A stretch of DNA of 64,000 nt from an uncultured Clostridia bacterium (GTDB lineage Bacteria; Bacillota; Clostridia; UBA1381), in the NCBI GenBank assembly GCA_947631235.1, contig CANRKO010000006.1, forward strand, positions 1-64,000. The letters run 5' to 3'. The notes below the pieces were generated by a model. It was not told the origin of the DNA. It ran no database searches and saw only the letters and a list, made by a program, of their open reading frames with translations. A program made the translations under genes and the position numbers. Shown here piece after piece: positions 25,264 through 33,845 of this stretch; within the stretch, counting starts at the first letter, position 1; every line of letters starts with the position of its first letter.

Positions 25264-28200
25264 TTAATTATAATCTTCATTAAATTCCACAGCCGTGCAC
25301 AGCGGCGTCATTTCACCGTGTTTCCACACAAACAGCCTTATATTGTCAGCGTCCGGCACGTCGGTAAAGGTAAATGTGTACGTCTTTTTCTCACCGCTTT
25401 CGAGAGTTACGCTTTGCTTGTCAACACCTAACAGCCTGCCGTTGTCATACACCGCCGCAATTACGTCGGCGTCCGTGTCGTCGGCTGTGTTTAGGACGTT
25501 AGCGACCACTGCACCGCTGCCGCCGCTTATTATACTGCCCGTGATTTCCGCGCTGACCGTGCCGATTGTGAAGTCAGTTTCATTGTACGCGTAATCAACA
25601 ACGGCAAATTCGAGCGTTTCCTCGTCCATGTTTGTTATGTCGAGCGTTATATCCGCACTCTTTTCAGCCTTAATCGACTCCGTAATCGTTTTGCGGTTCG
25701 CGTCACGCGCCTCGACGCCCATAAGATAGCGGTTGTCGCTCGCCGTGAATGACGCGTACGTTTTGCCGCCCTCCGTGTAAATTTTCGGATTGCTTATCTC
25801 GGGCGGCATGCTGTCCACGTAAAATTTATACGTCTTTTCCTCGGTTCTGCTCCGCTCGCTGTCATAGCCGAGCGTGCCCGATATCGTTACGGTGTAATCA
25901 CCGTCACTCAAATCTGCCGCGCCAATCGAAATGCTTTCCACATAATTACCGGTGTCATCCTGACGCGTCAGTCCGGCGCTTCTTGACCACGTACTGATAA
26001 CATTACCGTCTGAATCTTTAATCGTTACGGCAACGCCGCGCAGCGACCGCAGCATACGCATATTTATGTGATAGTCAAAATCAACGCTGCCCGAAAGACC
26101 GGCATAATCCTCACTCTCGTATTCGCTCTTGTCCGGCGCGTCATCGGGAACATACTCATTTGTGCCGAGTATGGCGTCCGTTATCATCAATCCGCCGTTT
26201 TCCTCACTGCCGCCTTCCTCAAAGTACGACGGTGTCATAGCGTCAAACGCTGTCCAGTCACCGTAGAAGCCCGTATACGGCATACTCGCCTCCGTCACCG
26301 AGCCGTCTTCGGACGAAAGGACCACAAAGCCGTCCACCCAGAAGCCGTTTGTGAATATTTCCTTATTTGCTGCCGTCTGAGTGCTGTCGAGCGTTATTTT
26401 AAGCGTTATTTCCTTTTCCTCATTTGCGGGTATGGTCACACTCGTCGGATTGTTGTCGGCGGGTTCAAATTTGAGCGGCACGGAGTCGGTAATCATATTT
26501 TTGCCGTCCTGCTCCTCATATCCGTCCGTGAACGCATATATTTTTATGCTGTCGTACGTTACGGGCTCACCCGTCAGATTTTTTGCCGTAAACGTGAGTG
26601 TTATATCGTCCGTCAGATTATCCTTTAAGCTTAATTTCGACTTGCCCGTATCACCCGTTAATATTACCGGCAGCGTCATTGCATCCTCCAAATTCGCAAG
26701 ACCCGCGCCCTGCCGTCTCGGCGACTCGGGAAGCGTTTTTTCATCGTTTTGGAACACAATATCAGCCGAGCTCATCAAAATATTTTCCATAAGCGCGACC
26801 TTGTCCTTACCCGTCACATCGGGATATTTCGCGTCAACAAAGCCGCTCATAAGAGCCATCGCGCCCGTTATCTGCGGCGCAGCCATTGACGTGCCGCTTT
26901 TGTTTCCGTATTGGTCATCATTTATCGAGGAAAGTATATCGCTGCCCGGCGCTGTGATCTCCGGCTTCAGCTCAAGATCGGCGCCGGTGCCCCAATTTGT
27001 GTAGTAAGCCATACCTACGGGGGCGTGTTCGTCCAAACGGTTATGTACACTCGTGTCCGTTTGAAACCGCTTATCCTCCGCGTTTATGAGAATATCGCCG
27101 TAGGATTTTCTGACCATCAGTCCCGGTATTTCATCATAGTTTACGGTATTGATTCTGACATCATACTCCTCGTTATTTATATACATCATTCCTATCGCGC
27201 CGTGCTCAAGGAGATAAGCGCTCTTTATGCCGGAGTTTAAATTTGCGATTACTATTTTACCCTTGACGGTTTCCTCCGGCGGTTCTGTCTCAGAGTCCAC
27301 ATACACGTAGTCGTAATATTTATCCGAGAACCTATCGAAAAACACTGCGCAGTCCTCGAACACGCTCTCATCAACGATCATCTCTGTGTTGTCCGCAAGA
27401 GTGATTTGACCGCCGATAAGCCATTTTTTATCGGGGTCAATCGACGCGACGGATGTGGTAGCCGAAAAAGCGGTGGGCAAATCCCGGTAGGTATAGTCGG
27501 GATTGTCGGTCGTCTCGTTATGCCTGTCCGAGTTGCCTGCCGCGCATATAAAGGCTATTCCGGCATTCCTGAGATTATCCGTGGCTTCAAGATACGGCGC
27601 AGATTCGGCCAGTATTGATCCAAGGCTTAAATTTACCGCGCATATACCCATCTTCGACGCGTCGTCCATGGCGGCTATAATTGTTGAGCTATACATGTCG
27701 CCGTCTTTATCCATGACCTTCATCAGCACAAGCTGCGCCTCCGGCGCAACGCCCGAAAATATCGTGCCCTCAAACACGCCGTCTTTACCCGCCGCAATTC
27801 CCGCGACATGGTTTCCGTGAGGATACGACGCATCGTACGTGTCCGCATCCTTTTCGCTGTAATCATAAGCGAATGGGATTTTTTCGCTCTTGTAAACCTG
27901 ATTTGCGGCTATATCCACATTAAGCTCGTTGTTTTCGATAAACTCGCGTATTAAGTTCTTTGTGAGTTTTGGTTCTTCAACGCCGGACGCGAAAAACTCG
28001 TGCGACGTGTCAAATTCGGTGTCAATAATCGCCACGGCTTGTCCGCGCCCGTCAAAGCCCGCGTCGTACATATCCTGCACGTTCATCATCGCCGCGCCGA
28101 TACCGGGCTCGCTTTCGCCGTTTGACAAGGGCTCGGTCGGCATTTCAAGCTTTTCCGATATGTACACGTTTTTCACGCCCTCGACAGCCTTTATCTTCTC

Positions 28201-28539
28201 AATATCGCTTTCGTACGCGTCAACCGAAAATCCGTTAAAAACGCTCGTGTACGTGAACCCTTCCTCGGCGTCCGCGCCGGTGCGTTTTTCTATATTTGAC
28301 TTTACCGCCGACTGTGCGCTTAAGATACGCGCCTCCGTATCCTTCGCCTCGTCTGTCTCCATATACTCCGACGCGCCCATACGGGCGGCGTTTTTCGTTT
28401 GAAGGAGCGGCTCACCCTCGGTCTCGACGATAAGCGTCACCCTCTCGCCCCTGTCCGCTGCCCGCGTAAGCGGCACGGCAGCCGCCGCGACGGTCAGACA
28501 GATAAACGGACAGAGTATTTTGCGTATTGATTTTATCAT
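25264..28539 (-). CDS. Secreted subtilisin-like (S8) cell-envelope protease
   Basis: A 1091-residue exported serine protease of the lactocepin/C5a-peptidase type. Signal peptide (residues 1-27), I9-like propeptide (to ~135), then the catalytic domain: Asp in VAIIDTEFDTSHEF, His in PHGNHVAGIAAG, oxyanion Asn in FICAAGNSDRHNE, Ser in GTSMAAPQITGAMAL. A PA-type insert lies between His and Ser (about 400-510). After ~650 come Ig/Fn3-like beta domains to the end. There is no LPXTG and no SLH repeat, so it may be released or loosely attached. Start ATG 28539 with GAGG 11 nt upstream. Confidence 0.92.
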   Translation of the reverse strand: MIKSIRKILCPFICLTVAAAAVPLTRAADRGERVTLIVETEGEPLLQTKNAARMGASEYMETDEAKDTEARILSAQSAVKSNIEKRTGADAEEGFTYTSVFNGFSVDAYESDIEKIKAVEGVKNVYISEKLEMPTEPLSNGESEPGIGAAMMNVQDMYDAGFDGRGQAVAIIDTEFDTSHEFFASGVEEPKLTKNLIREFIENNELNVDIAANQVYKSEKIPFAYDYSEKDADTYDASYPHGNHVAGIAAGKDGVFEGTIFSGVAPEAQLVLMKVMDKDGDMYSSTIIAAMDDASKMGICAVNLSLGSILAESAPYLEATDNLRNAGIAFICAAGNSDRHNETTDNPDYTYRDLPTAFSATTSVASIDPDKKWLIGGQITLADNTEMIVDESVFEDCAVFFDRFSDKYYDYVYVDSETEPPEETVKGKIVIANLNSGIKSAYLLEHGAIGMMYINNEEYDVRINTVNYDEIPGLMVRKSYGDILINAEDKRFQTDTSVHNRLDEHAPVGMAYYTNWGTGADLELKPEITAPGSDILSSINDDQYGNKSGTSMAAPQITGAMALMSGFVDAKYPDVTGKDKVALMENILMSSADIVFQNDEKTLPESPRRQGAGLANLEDAMTLPVILTGDTGKSKLSLKDNLTDDITLTFTAKNLTGEPVTYDSIKIYAFTDGYEEQDGKNMITDSVPLKFEPADNNPTSVTIPANEEKEITLKITLDSTQTAANKEIFTNGFWVDGFVVLSSEDGSVTEASMPYTGFYGDWTAFDAMTPSYFEEGGSEENGGLMITDAILGTNEYVPDDAPDKSEYESEDYAGLSGSVDFDYHINMRMLRSLRGVAVTIKDSDGNVISTWSRSAGLTRQDDTGNYVESISIGAADLSDGDYTVTISGTLGYDSERSRTEEKTYKFYVDSMPPEISNPKIYTEGGKTYASFTASDNRYLMGVEARDANRKTITESIKAEKSADITLDITNMDEETLEFAVVDYAYNETDFTIGTVSAEITGSIISGGSGAVVANVLNTADDTDADVIAAVYDNGRLLGVDKQSVTLESGEKKTYTFTFTDVPDADNIRLFVWKHGEMTPLCTAVEFNEDYN

Positions 28540-28580
28540 AATTCAAGTCAACCTCTCGATTTATACTTATTGCTTTTTTA

Positions 28581-28609
28581 ATAATACCACATTTCCGCCG
28601 CAAATTCAA
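28581..28609 (-). promoter_or_regulatory. Promoter of the subtilase-cstA unit
   Basis: On the minus strand TTGAAT, 17-nt spacer, TATTAT, 42 nt upstream of the subtilase ATG. Confidence 0.65.
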
Positions 28610-28680
28610 TTATTTTACGCAAAAAAACACACACCGAATTTCCCCGCACCGCTTTTGCACGAATTTTGCGTCCCATATGA

Positions 28681-28785
28681 GCCTCCCCTACTAGGGAGGT
28701 GTCGGCAAAGCCGACGGAGGGGTTTGGTCTGTAAATGAAACCCCTCGGTCACACTGCGTGTGACAGTTCCCCTAATAGGGGAGCC
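28681..28785. repeat. Family B hairpin repeat
   Basis: It begins GCCTCCCCTACTAGGGAGG, then GTCGGC-AAA-GCCGAC, GGAGGGGTTT, a variable centre, AAACCCCTCGGTCACAC...GTGTGACAG and ends CCCCTAATAGGGGAGCC. It has the same order as the copies at 46275-46409 and 50791-50926. It lies in the 28540-28933 gap, which otherwise holds a family C palindrome and the left copy of the island direct repeat. Confidence 0.75.
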
Positions 28786-28872
28786 TTTAGGGACGTCGGG
28801 GCGCCGTCCCCTACGGCTCTCATTTTATAAATCGCATATTGTAGGGGCTGGCGTCCTCGACAGTCCATTGTG

Positions 28873-28897
28873 GGGGCGACCCTTGCGGTCGCCCCCA
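28873..28897. repeat. Family C palindrome
   Basis: GGGGGCGACCCTTGCGGTCG followed by CCCCC: a perfect hairpin copy of the short family. Its right end abuts the island direct repeat. Confidence 0.75.
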
Positions 28898-28929
28898 CCC
28901 ACACAAAAAGAGCGTATCGCCCGATACGC
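28895..28929. repeat. Left direct repeat of the A+T-rich island
   Basis: Positions 28895-28919 are identical over 25 bases to 31449-31473. After a 2-base difference the next 8 bases (CGATACGC) also match 31476-31483. The right copy is an intact terminator hairpin, whereas this left copy has lost the outer 3' arm pairing, so it looks like the duplicated copy. Confidence 0.75.
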
Positions 28930-28933
28930 CCTC

Positions 28934-29248
28934 TCAATTATTTTTCGCGGCAAGAAACTGCATAAAATCCATAACCTCGTTTTTTTGCTCCTCGGAAAGC
29001 GAATGAAACACGATAAGAAAATCGTTGCCGTACGTGTGATTTTTTATATTTGTGATACCGAAAAGGTAATCTATGCTGACCCCGAAATGGTTTGCAAGCG
29101 CGATAATAACGCGCTCGTCCCTTGGGAAATGTATCCCTCTTTCATAATCGCTTATGACCTTGTTTGAAACGAACAGCAAATCCGCAATATCCTTTTGTTT
29201 TTCGTCATTGTCCTCTCGCAGCTCTCTTAATCTTTCCCCAAAAGTCAT
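28934..29248 (-). CDS. XRE-family HTH repressor of the island
   Basis: A 104-residue protein: an N-terminal HTH (FGERLRELREDNDEKQKDIA, VSNKVISDYERGIHFPRDE, LANHFGVSIDYLFG) followed by a short helical C-terminal arm (SLSEEQKNEVMDFMQFL) that probably dimerises. The ATG at 29248 is preceded 9 nt upstream by AGGAG; the TTG at 29257 abuts that site. It is divergent from the island genes, with three TTTACC half-sites at exact 30-bp steps between them. It should repress those genes and itself. No peptidase or metabolite domain is seen, so the inducer is unknown. Confidence 0.88.
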   Translation of the reverse strand: MTFGERLRELREDNDEKQKDIADLLFVSNKVISDYERGIHFPRDERVIIALANHFGVSIDYLFGITNIKNHTYGNDFLIVFHSLSEEQKNEVMDFMQFLAAKNN

Positions 29249-29270
29249 ATATATCAACTCCTAAATTCAT

Positions 29271-29347
29271 TTTACCGTAATCGTGATTTTATTTAAATAT
29301 TTTACCTTTAAAGTAAATATATTATTGACATTTACCGAAAAGGTAAG
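29271..29347. promoter_or_regulatory. Island operator array (TTTACC sites)
   Basis: TTTACC occurs at 29271, 29301 and 29331, exactly 30 bp apart, i.e. on one face of the helix. The second (TTTACCTTTAAAGTAAA) is a near-palindrome. The third, TTTACCGAAAAGGTAAG, is a palindrome (TTACC-N5-GGTAA). The third exactly fills the 17-bp spacer of the plus-strand promoter. These are the likely binding sites of the adjacent XRE protein. Confidence 0.7.
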
Positions 29348-29353
29348 TATAAT
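29325..29353 (+). promoter_or_regulatory. Consensus promoter of the island genes
   Basis: TTGACA (29325-29330), 17-bp spacer that is entirely the palindromic operator, TATAAT (29348-29353); the ATG is at 29385. Repressor binding would directly exclude RNA polymerase. Confidence 0.85.
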
Positions 29354-29384
29354 TAAGATAGAATATATTATATGAGGTGATATT

Positions 29385-29753
29385 ATGGGCAAATGTGGAT
29401 ATAAAATTAAAGAAAATAACGGGAAACATTATTTTGCACTTTATCCCGGTAATAGTCATACTTTTCCAATAGGACAATCCAAGGAATATGACAATTTGAA
29501 AGAATGTTTAACAGCGATAAATGACTTTAGAAACTTTGTGTCCAATAACAACTTATACGAAGAAACAAAGGGCAAAGTCCGAATTGATTTTAACAATCAA
29601 AATCCTATAAATAGGTATTGTTTTAAGTACATAATTAATGATGAGATAGTATTTTTTAGACATGGAGGGTATGGAAATCGAAAAAACTGTATAAAGGCTA
29701 TTGAAAGCATTTATCACCATATAGATGAATACACAACGAATGAATTAGATTGA
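29385..29753 (+). CDS. Small protein, possibly two tandem YegP-like (DUF1508) units
   Basis: 122 residues, not securely recognised. The two halves resemble each other: residues 4-50 (CGYKIKENNGKHYFALYPGN, then S-x-EY...CLTAINDFRNFV) and 62-115 (KVRIDF...YCFKYIINDEIVF, then GGYGNRKNCIKAIESI). The pattern of a strand, 'GKYYFxL', 'GN', 'S-x-x-Y' and a C-terminal helix with Ile/Cys recalls YegP/UPF0339 repeats, but the match is tentative. It uses A+T-rich codons unlike the flanking genes. It is first in the operator-controlled transcript, 21 nt before the next gene, with GAGGTG upstream of ATG. Confidence 0.7.
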   Translation: MGKCGYKIKENNGKHYFALYPGNSHTFPIGQSKEYDNLKECLTAINDFRNFVSNNNLYEETKGKVRIDFNNQNPINRYCFKYIINDEIVFFRHGGYGNRKNCIKAIESIYHHIDEYTTNELD

Positions 29754-29774
29754 CAAACAGAGGGGGATTTTAAA

Positions 29775-31442
29775 ATGGAATTTTGTCCAAAATGCGGAAC
29801 ACTATGTATACATGATATAAAAGAGCAGGATTTTTTAAGGCTTTCTGAGGGAAAGACTGTAACGGTAAAATCATTATACAAAGATTCTTATGGTGAATAT
29901 GGAGACAATCCATATACAAAAACATTAATGGAATACAGCCGCGCAGGTTTCTTTAAACATAATTTTATAATGCACAGAGCAAATGATATGGATGATGAAT
30001 TTACATTAAATCATAAAATCAAAGATCCAATACTAAACAGAATAGCGTGGTCAGATAAAAAAAATCATTGTCCGATATGCGGTAACAAAAAATTTTCGGT
30101 TCTTATTAATAACCCTAAAACCTTGGAAAAACTTGAACGCATAGATATTGGAGAACGATACTTCCTCACAGACGGTAGCGATTCAAGCGCTCGGTACGGC
30201 ACTCCGGCGGAAGTAAATAAAATTTATGAAAAGGACATTGATCCTTTGGTCTGTGAAGCGGAAGTGAGTGCATATATAAAAGACTGTGAAACAAGATATG
30301 TAGATAATCCGTTAGGCAAAACAGATAAAAACAAAATTAATGAAGTAGAGTATATTAATCAATTAATAGAACTCGAAATGAGTATAAGATACAGTGCCGA
30401 GCTGCTGTATAAGTTATTAATAAGTCAGAAAAAAACAGGAAGATTGGCATGTTATGAAAAATGCGGATTGCCGAAAAAAATTGAAGTTGATTTAAGGAGA
30501 AATGAGTTAAAGCAATCTCAGCTTGAGGAACAGTTTAAAACAGACAGCACAAAATCTGCTGATGAATTATTCAACTTAAAAAAACCGCAAAAGAAAACCA
30601 TCAGGAAACTCACCATAGATCCTCCGCAATATAGAAAACCGAATATTTTTAACAAAACAAAAGTATTGGCAGAGAACGAGCATCTTAAACGACAATATTT
30701 GGCAAAAATTAAAACATTAAACGATGAATACGAAAAGGCTGTCAAAGAAAGCGAAGAAAAATATAATTTTGAAATGGGACAATACAACAAACAAATCGCT
30801 GAATTGCAGGAAGAATATTATGCGCGGTATACAGAGGAAAAGGATCATCTCCTAAAAAAACAGAAACGTCTGGAAAGTGCAAGGGAGAGGTTTTCTGATA
30901 ATCTTGATGATCATCTGTCCAATACACAAAATCAACAGATCAATAATGCGCTTATAAAGGATATAGAAGATGTAAAAGCAACACTACAAAAACTTTATGA
31001 TACAAAACATCAATTAGAAAGCGCAGGAATCATTTATCCGAAATATCTCAATTTTGTAGCCCTCACAATGATGAGTGAATATCTGTCAACCGGCAGATGT
31101 ACCGAACTGACAGGTGCAGACGGCGCATACAATCTGTATGAAAGCGAAATTCGCGCTAACAGAGTCATTGCTCAACTGGATCAGGTGGTTGATTCGTTGG
31201 AGCAGATAAAAGACAACCAATATAAAACATACTCATTTCTGACGGAAATAAACCGTAATATGTCATATATTTCCGATAAAATAAATGATGCGGTTAATAC
31301 TTTAAGTATTATGCAATATGACGTTGGTTATATACGAGATAACAGCAGAATGACCGCATATAATACGGCAATGGCAGCATATTATGCAAAAACAAATACA
31401 CAACTTACCAATTCGTTAGGCTATTTAATAGCTTTAAAATAA
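29775..31442 (+). CDS. Unrecognised zinc-ribbon/coiled-coil protein of the island
   Basis: 555 residues; family not recognised. What is visible: an N-terminal zinc knuckle CPKCGTLC (residues 4-11) that could pair with a second CPICGNKKF near 95; a charged helical middle with long predicted coiled coil (about 235-425, rich in E/K/Q, e.g. QLEEQFKTDSTKSADELF and NKQIAELQEEYYARYTEEKD); and a C-terminal region (about 425-555) with a conserved-looking LTMMSEYLSTGRCTELTGADGAYNLYE start, then a helix RVIAQLDQVVDSLEQIKDNQ. No TM, nuclease or nucleotide-binding motif is seen. Strong GGGGG ribosome binding site. A+T-rich codons indicate transfer. Confidence 0.8.
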   Translation: MEFCPKCGTLCIHDIKEQDFLRLSEGKTVTVKSLYKDSYGEYGDNPYTKTLMEYSRAGFFKHNFIMHRANDMDDEFTLNHKIKDPILNRIAWSDKKNHCPICGNKKFSVLINNPKTLEKLERIDIGERYFLTDGSDSSARYGTPAEVNKIYEKDIDPLVCEAEVSAYIKDCETRYVDNPLGKTDKNKINEVEYINQLIELEMSIRYSAELLYKLLISQKKTGRLACYEKCGLPKKIEVDLRRNELKQSQLEEQFKTDSTKSADELFNLKKPQKKTIRKLTIDPPQYRKPNIFNKTKVLAENEHLKRQYLAKIKTLNDEYEKAVKESEEKYNFEMGQYNKQIAELQEEYYARYTEEKDHLLKKQKRLESARERFSDNLDDHLSNTQNQQINNALIKDIEDVKATLQKLYDTKHQLESAGIIYPKYLNFVALTMMSEYLSTGRCTELTGADGAYNLYESEIRANRVIAQLDQVVDSLEQIKDNQYKTYSFLTEINRNMSYISDKINDAVNTLSIMQYDVGYIRDNSRMTAYNTAMAAYYAKTNTQLTNSLGYLIALK

Positions 31443-31448
31443 GACTTT

Positions 31449-31489
31449 CCACCCACACAAAAAGAGCGTATCGTGCGATACGCTCTTTT
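31449..31489. terminator. Bidirectional terminator; right direct repeat of the island
   Basis: 31460-31489 is a perfect 14-bp stem (AAAAGAGCGTATCG, TG, CGATACGCTCTTTT) placed between the island genes and the convergent isomerase gene. 31449-31473 is the right copy of the 25-bp direct repeat. Confidence 0.85.
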
Positions 31490-31499
31490 ACAATTCAAT

Positions 31500-32918
31500 T
31501 TATCTCGTAACAATATCCACCGGCACGTTGAAAATCTTCGCGACCTTCAAAATCGTGTCGATATGTCTGCCCGCAGCCGCAGCCATATGGTGCGTGGGGC
31601 CGGCCTCGCTCCACTTGTTGCAGAACTCTCTCGCGCCGCACGTAAAGCGCGTGCGCATATTCGTGTCACCGAATGTGAAAATCGGACCTTCCTCGTTCAC
31701 GCCCTCGGCAACGACGAACTTAAAGTTACCGTCCTTATCCTGCGTGATACCGAGATACGTAACGGGGCCCAGATGCGGATAGAACTGCGTCAGATAACCG
31801 CCGCCGGTCTTGCCGTGGAACACGGGTACGATCTTCATCGTCGGCTTTTTCGCGGAAATGTCAGCGTCGCCCGAACCGCTGTGACCAATAATGCAGATGT
31901 CCTTGTCAAAGTCGATTGAGTACATCTCGGAAAGCTGACCCATACCCGAAATCGTCTTTAAAATACTCATCGCCATCGAAACCTTTATGTCGCCCTCAAC
32001 GGCGCACGCAACGCCCTGCTTTATAAGCATCGAGAACGCGGGGATAAGCATACTGTCGAGCACGCCCGCCTTACCCTGCGCGAAACCGTCGTAATGCGAT
32101 GCGATAAACGCGATTTTCTCGTCCTTGACCCACTGCTCGAACGCGACAACGTACTTCGCCATATCCCAAACCTTTTCAACCGTGCCGCCGCCTTCAATGT
32201 CGAAGGTATCGAGAATATCCTGCGCCTTCGCGCGGATAGCGTCCTCGTCGGTTATGTCGTCGGCGATAGCCCACATCTTTTCCCAGTCAAACTGCTTGGT
32301 ATAGAGGTACATTCTGTGGTAAAGGTTCGTCTCGTCGATATACAAATCCATCATGCCGGGGTACGGACGACCTATCTGCGCAAGGTTCGTGTCGCGGAAA
32401 CGGCGGCGCACCTGCGCGGCACGGCACCAATCCTCAATTTCAGCCTGAACGTAAGGGTCACCGCCCTCTACAACGCCGGTTATTACGGCGTGACGCTTGC
32501 CCGCGCGCTCCAAATCGGCTACCATCTCGCCTACAGCGCCGCACGCGTACAATTCACCGAGCCACGTCGCGGTATCGGTATTCTCGTAATCAGGAGCCTT
32601 TTTCTTCTGAATGTTTACCAGCACAACCGGCACGTCGAGGTCGCGAACCGCCGGCAGCATATTATAAGAAGTCGCGTATGTAAGGAGCTGAACGATAACG
32701 AGGTCAACGTCGGCAGCGCGGAACTTGTCGCCCGCCGCCTGTGACAGCTCCTTCGTCGTAACCATGCCGCCGTCAACTATCTCCACCGTGTCGGGGAGCG
32801 TCTTTTTGAACGCCTCGTACTGCGACTCGAACTCCGGCACGAGCGAGGGGAACTGCGGCAGATACGCGCCCAGCGCGATTGAAAATACGCCTATTTTTGC
32901 TTTTGTTTCAACTAACAT
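31500..32918 (-). CDS. L-fucose/L-arabinose isomerase family protein
   Basis: A 472-residue enzyme of the AraA/FucI-type sugar isomerase fold, expected to interconvert an aldose and a ketose with Mn2+. Visible metal or catalytic positions: CAVEGDIK (Glu), the acidic SIDFDKD region, IIGHSGSGD (His) and PTHHMAAAAG (His). N-terminal Rossmann-like strands are AKIGVFSIALGAYLPQFP and DLVIVQLLTYATS. The start at 32918 has AAAGGA 9 nt upstream; the longer ORF reads through the promoter. It stands alone with its own promoter and terminator, with no kinase, permease or aldolase beside it, so the sugar cannot be named. Confidence 0.85.
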   Translation of the reverse strand: MLVETKAKIGVFSIALGAYLPQFPSLVPEFESQYEAFKKTLPDTVEIVDGGMVTTKELSQAAGDKFRAADVDLVIVQLLTYATSYNMLPAVRDLDVPVVLVNIQKKKAPDYENTDTATWLGELYACGAVGEMVADLERAGKRHAVITGVVEGGDPYVQAEIEDWCRAAQVRRRFRDTNLAQIGRPYPGMMDLYIDETNLYHRMYLYTKQFDWEKMWAIADDITDEDAIRAKAQDILDTFDIEGGGTVEKVWDMAKYVVAFEQWVKDEKIAFIASHYDGFAQGKAGVLDSMLIPAFSMLIKQGVACAVEGDIKVSMAMSILKTISGMGQLSEMYSIDFDKDICIIGHSGSGDADISAKKPTMKIVPVFHGKTGGGYLTQFYPHLGPVTYLGITQDKDGNFKFVVAEGVNEEGPIFTFGDTNMRTRFTCGAREFCNKWSEAGPTHHMAAAAGRHIDTILKVAKIFNVPVDIVTR

Positions 32919-32963
32919 AAACAGCATTCCTTTCTTGTTAAAATACATAAATTTGATAATATC

Positions 32964-32992
32964 ATTATATATGATTTTGTAAATATTTGCAA
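32964..32992 (-). promoter_or_regulatory. Promoter of the sugar isomerase gene
   Basis: On the minus strand TTGCAA, 17-nt spacer, TATAAT, 46 nt upstream of the ATG. It lies inside the longer ORF, supporting the later start. Confidence 0.75.
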
Positions 32993-33023
32993 TAGCAAAT
33001 AATAAAATTGTTTCAAAAAACAC

Positions 33024-33051
33024 TTGCAAAATAAAAAAAATATGATATAAT
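33024..33051 (+). promoter_or_regulatory. Promoter of secG
   Basis: TTGCAA, 16-nt spacer, TATAAT, 43 nt upstream of the ATG, which is preceded by AAAGGAGG. Confidence 0.7.
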
Positions 33052-33094
33052 TAGTTGGTATTTGATATTTTGGAGTAAAAGGAGGTTGAATTAA

Positions 33095-33334
33095 ATGACC
33101 GTATTTGTTATATTACATCTTGTTGTCGCGGCAATTCTTATATTCGTCGTTATGGCGCAGGAGGGTAAAGACCCCGGTATGAGAGGTATTCAGGGCGCGT
33201 CGTCGGATATGGGCGAATCGTTCTTCAAGAAGAACGGCGGCACGACGAAGGAGGCTATCTTCACGAGAGTTACAACGACAATGGCTATCCTGTTCCTTAT
33301 AACGACAATGACGCTCGTTATCATGGGCGCGTAA
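33095..33334 (+). CDS. secG: Preprotein translocase subunit SecG
   Basis: A 79-residue protein with two TM helices (VFVILHLVVAAILIFVVMAQ; TTTMAILFLITTMTLVIMGA) joined by a Gly-rich cytoplasmic loop containing GESFFKKNGG, the usual SecG signature. It is the non-essential third subunit of the SecYEG channel. Length and topology are normal. Followed by a strong terminator; the usual downstream rnr/smpB genes are not present here. Confidence 0.95.
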   Translation: MTVFVILHLVVAAILIFVVMAQEGKDPGMRGIQGASSDMGESFFKKNGGTTKEAIFTRVTTTMAILFLITTMTLVIMGA

Positions 33335-33345
33335 TAAATAGGAAT

Positions 33346-33372
33346 AAAAAACGGCGCATATGCCGTTTTTTT
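33346..33372. terminator. Bidirectional terminator after secG
   Basis: AAAAAACGGC-6 nt-GCCGTTTTTTT. It also lies 9 nt beyond the stop of the convergent SLOG gene. Confidence 0.85.
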
Positions 33373-33380
33373 GTTGCATT

Positions 33381-33824
33381 TTAAACGTATATCACCCTTT
33401 TACCGATTTTCTCGGCGTAACGGCACATATCATATGCGCCGCCGAAATCGCGTATCACATACGCAAGAACAACGTCCGCCCTCTCCGCTATCCACCTGTT
33501 GCGTACCGTAATAGCGCGTTTGTAATGCACACCCCCAATATCGGGAATAATGATTTCGTCGTAGCTGCTCTCGTAATATTCTCTGTCGCGGTTCACACTT
33601 GTTTTCATGTAAGGCAAAATAAGCCGCAGTTTTATTTCTTTGTCTTTTTGCTTTATTCGTCTGACCGCATTTTCACATATGCCGTCAAACTCCCCCATGC
33701 CGCCGCTGTAAAATTCGGTAAAACCCTCGCAAACCAATTCTTCGATTTTCGTTTCAACTCTTTCTTTCACATTCCCGTTAAGAACGAGCCTATGTCCGCT
33801 GAAACAGCATATTTTTCCACTCAT
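33381..33824 (-). CDS. SLOG-family (DUF1273/YspA-like) protein
   Basis: 147 residues of the SLOG Rossmann-like superfamily, thought to bind nucleotide-derived ligands. The start CCFSGHR (residues 5-11) and the FYSGGMGEFD loop are the family's nucleotide-binding hallmarks. IAERADVVLAYVIRDFGGAYD and KRVIYV complete the fold. The ATG at 33824 is used (GGTGA upstream); the ORF extension to 33866 lies across the promoter. It is divergent from the XRE gene at 33918 with shared operator-like sites. DUF1273 members occur on prophages and near defence genes; the function here is unknown. Confidence 0.85.
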   Translation of the reverse strand: MSGKICCFSGHRLVLNGNVKERVETKIEELVCEGFTEFYSGGMGEFDGICENAVRRIKQKDKEIKLRLILPYMKTSVNRDREYYESSYDEIIIPDIGGVHYKRAITVRNRWIAERADVVLAYVIRDFGGAYDMCRYAEKIGKRVIYV

Positions 33825-33845
33825 AAAAATCACCGACCCGCTTAT

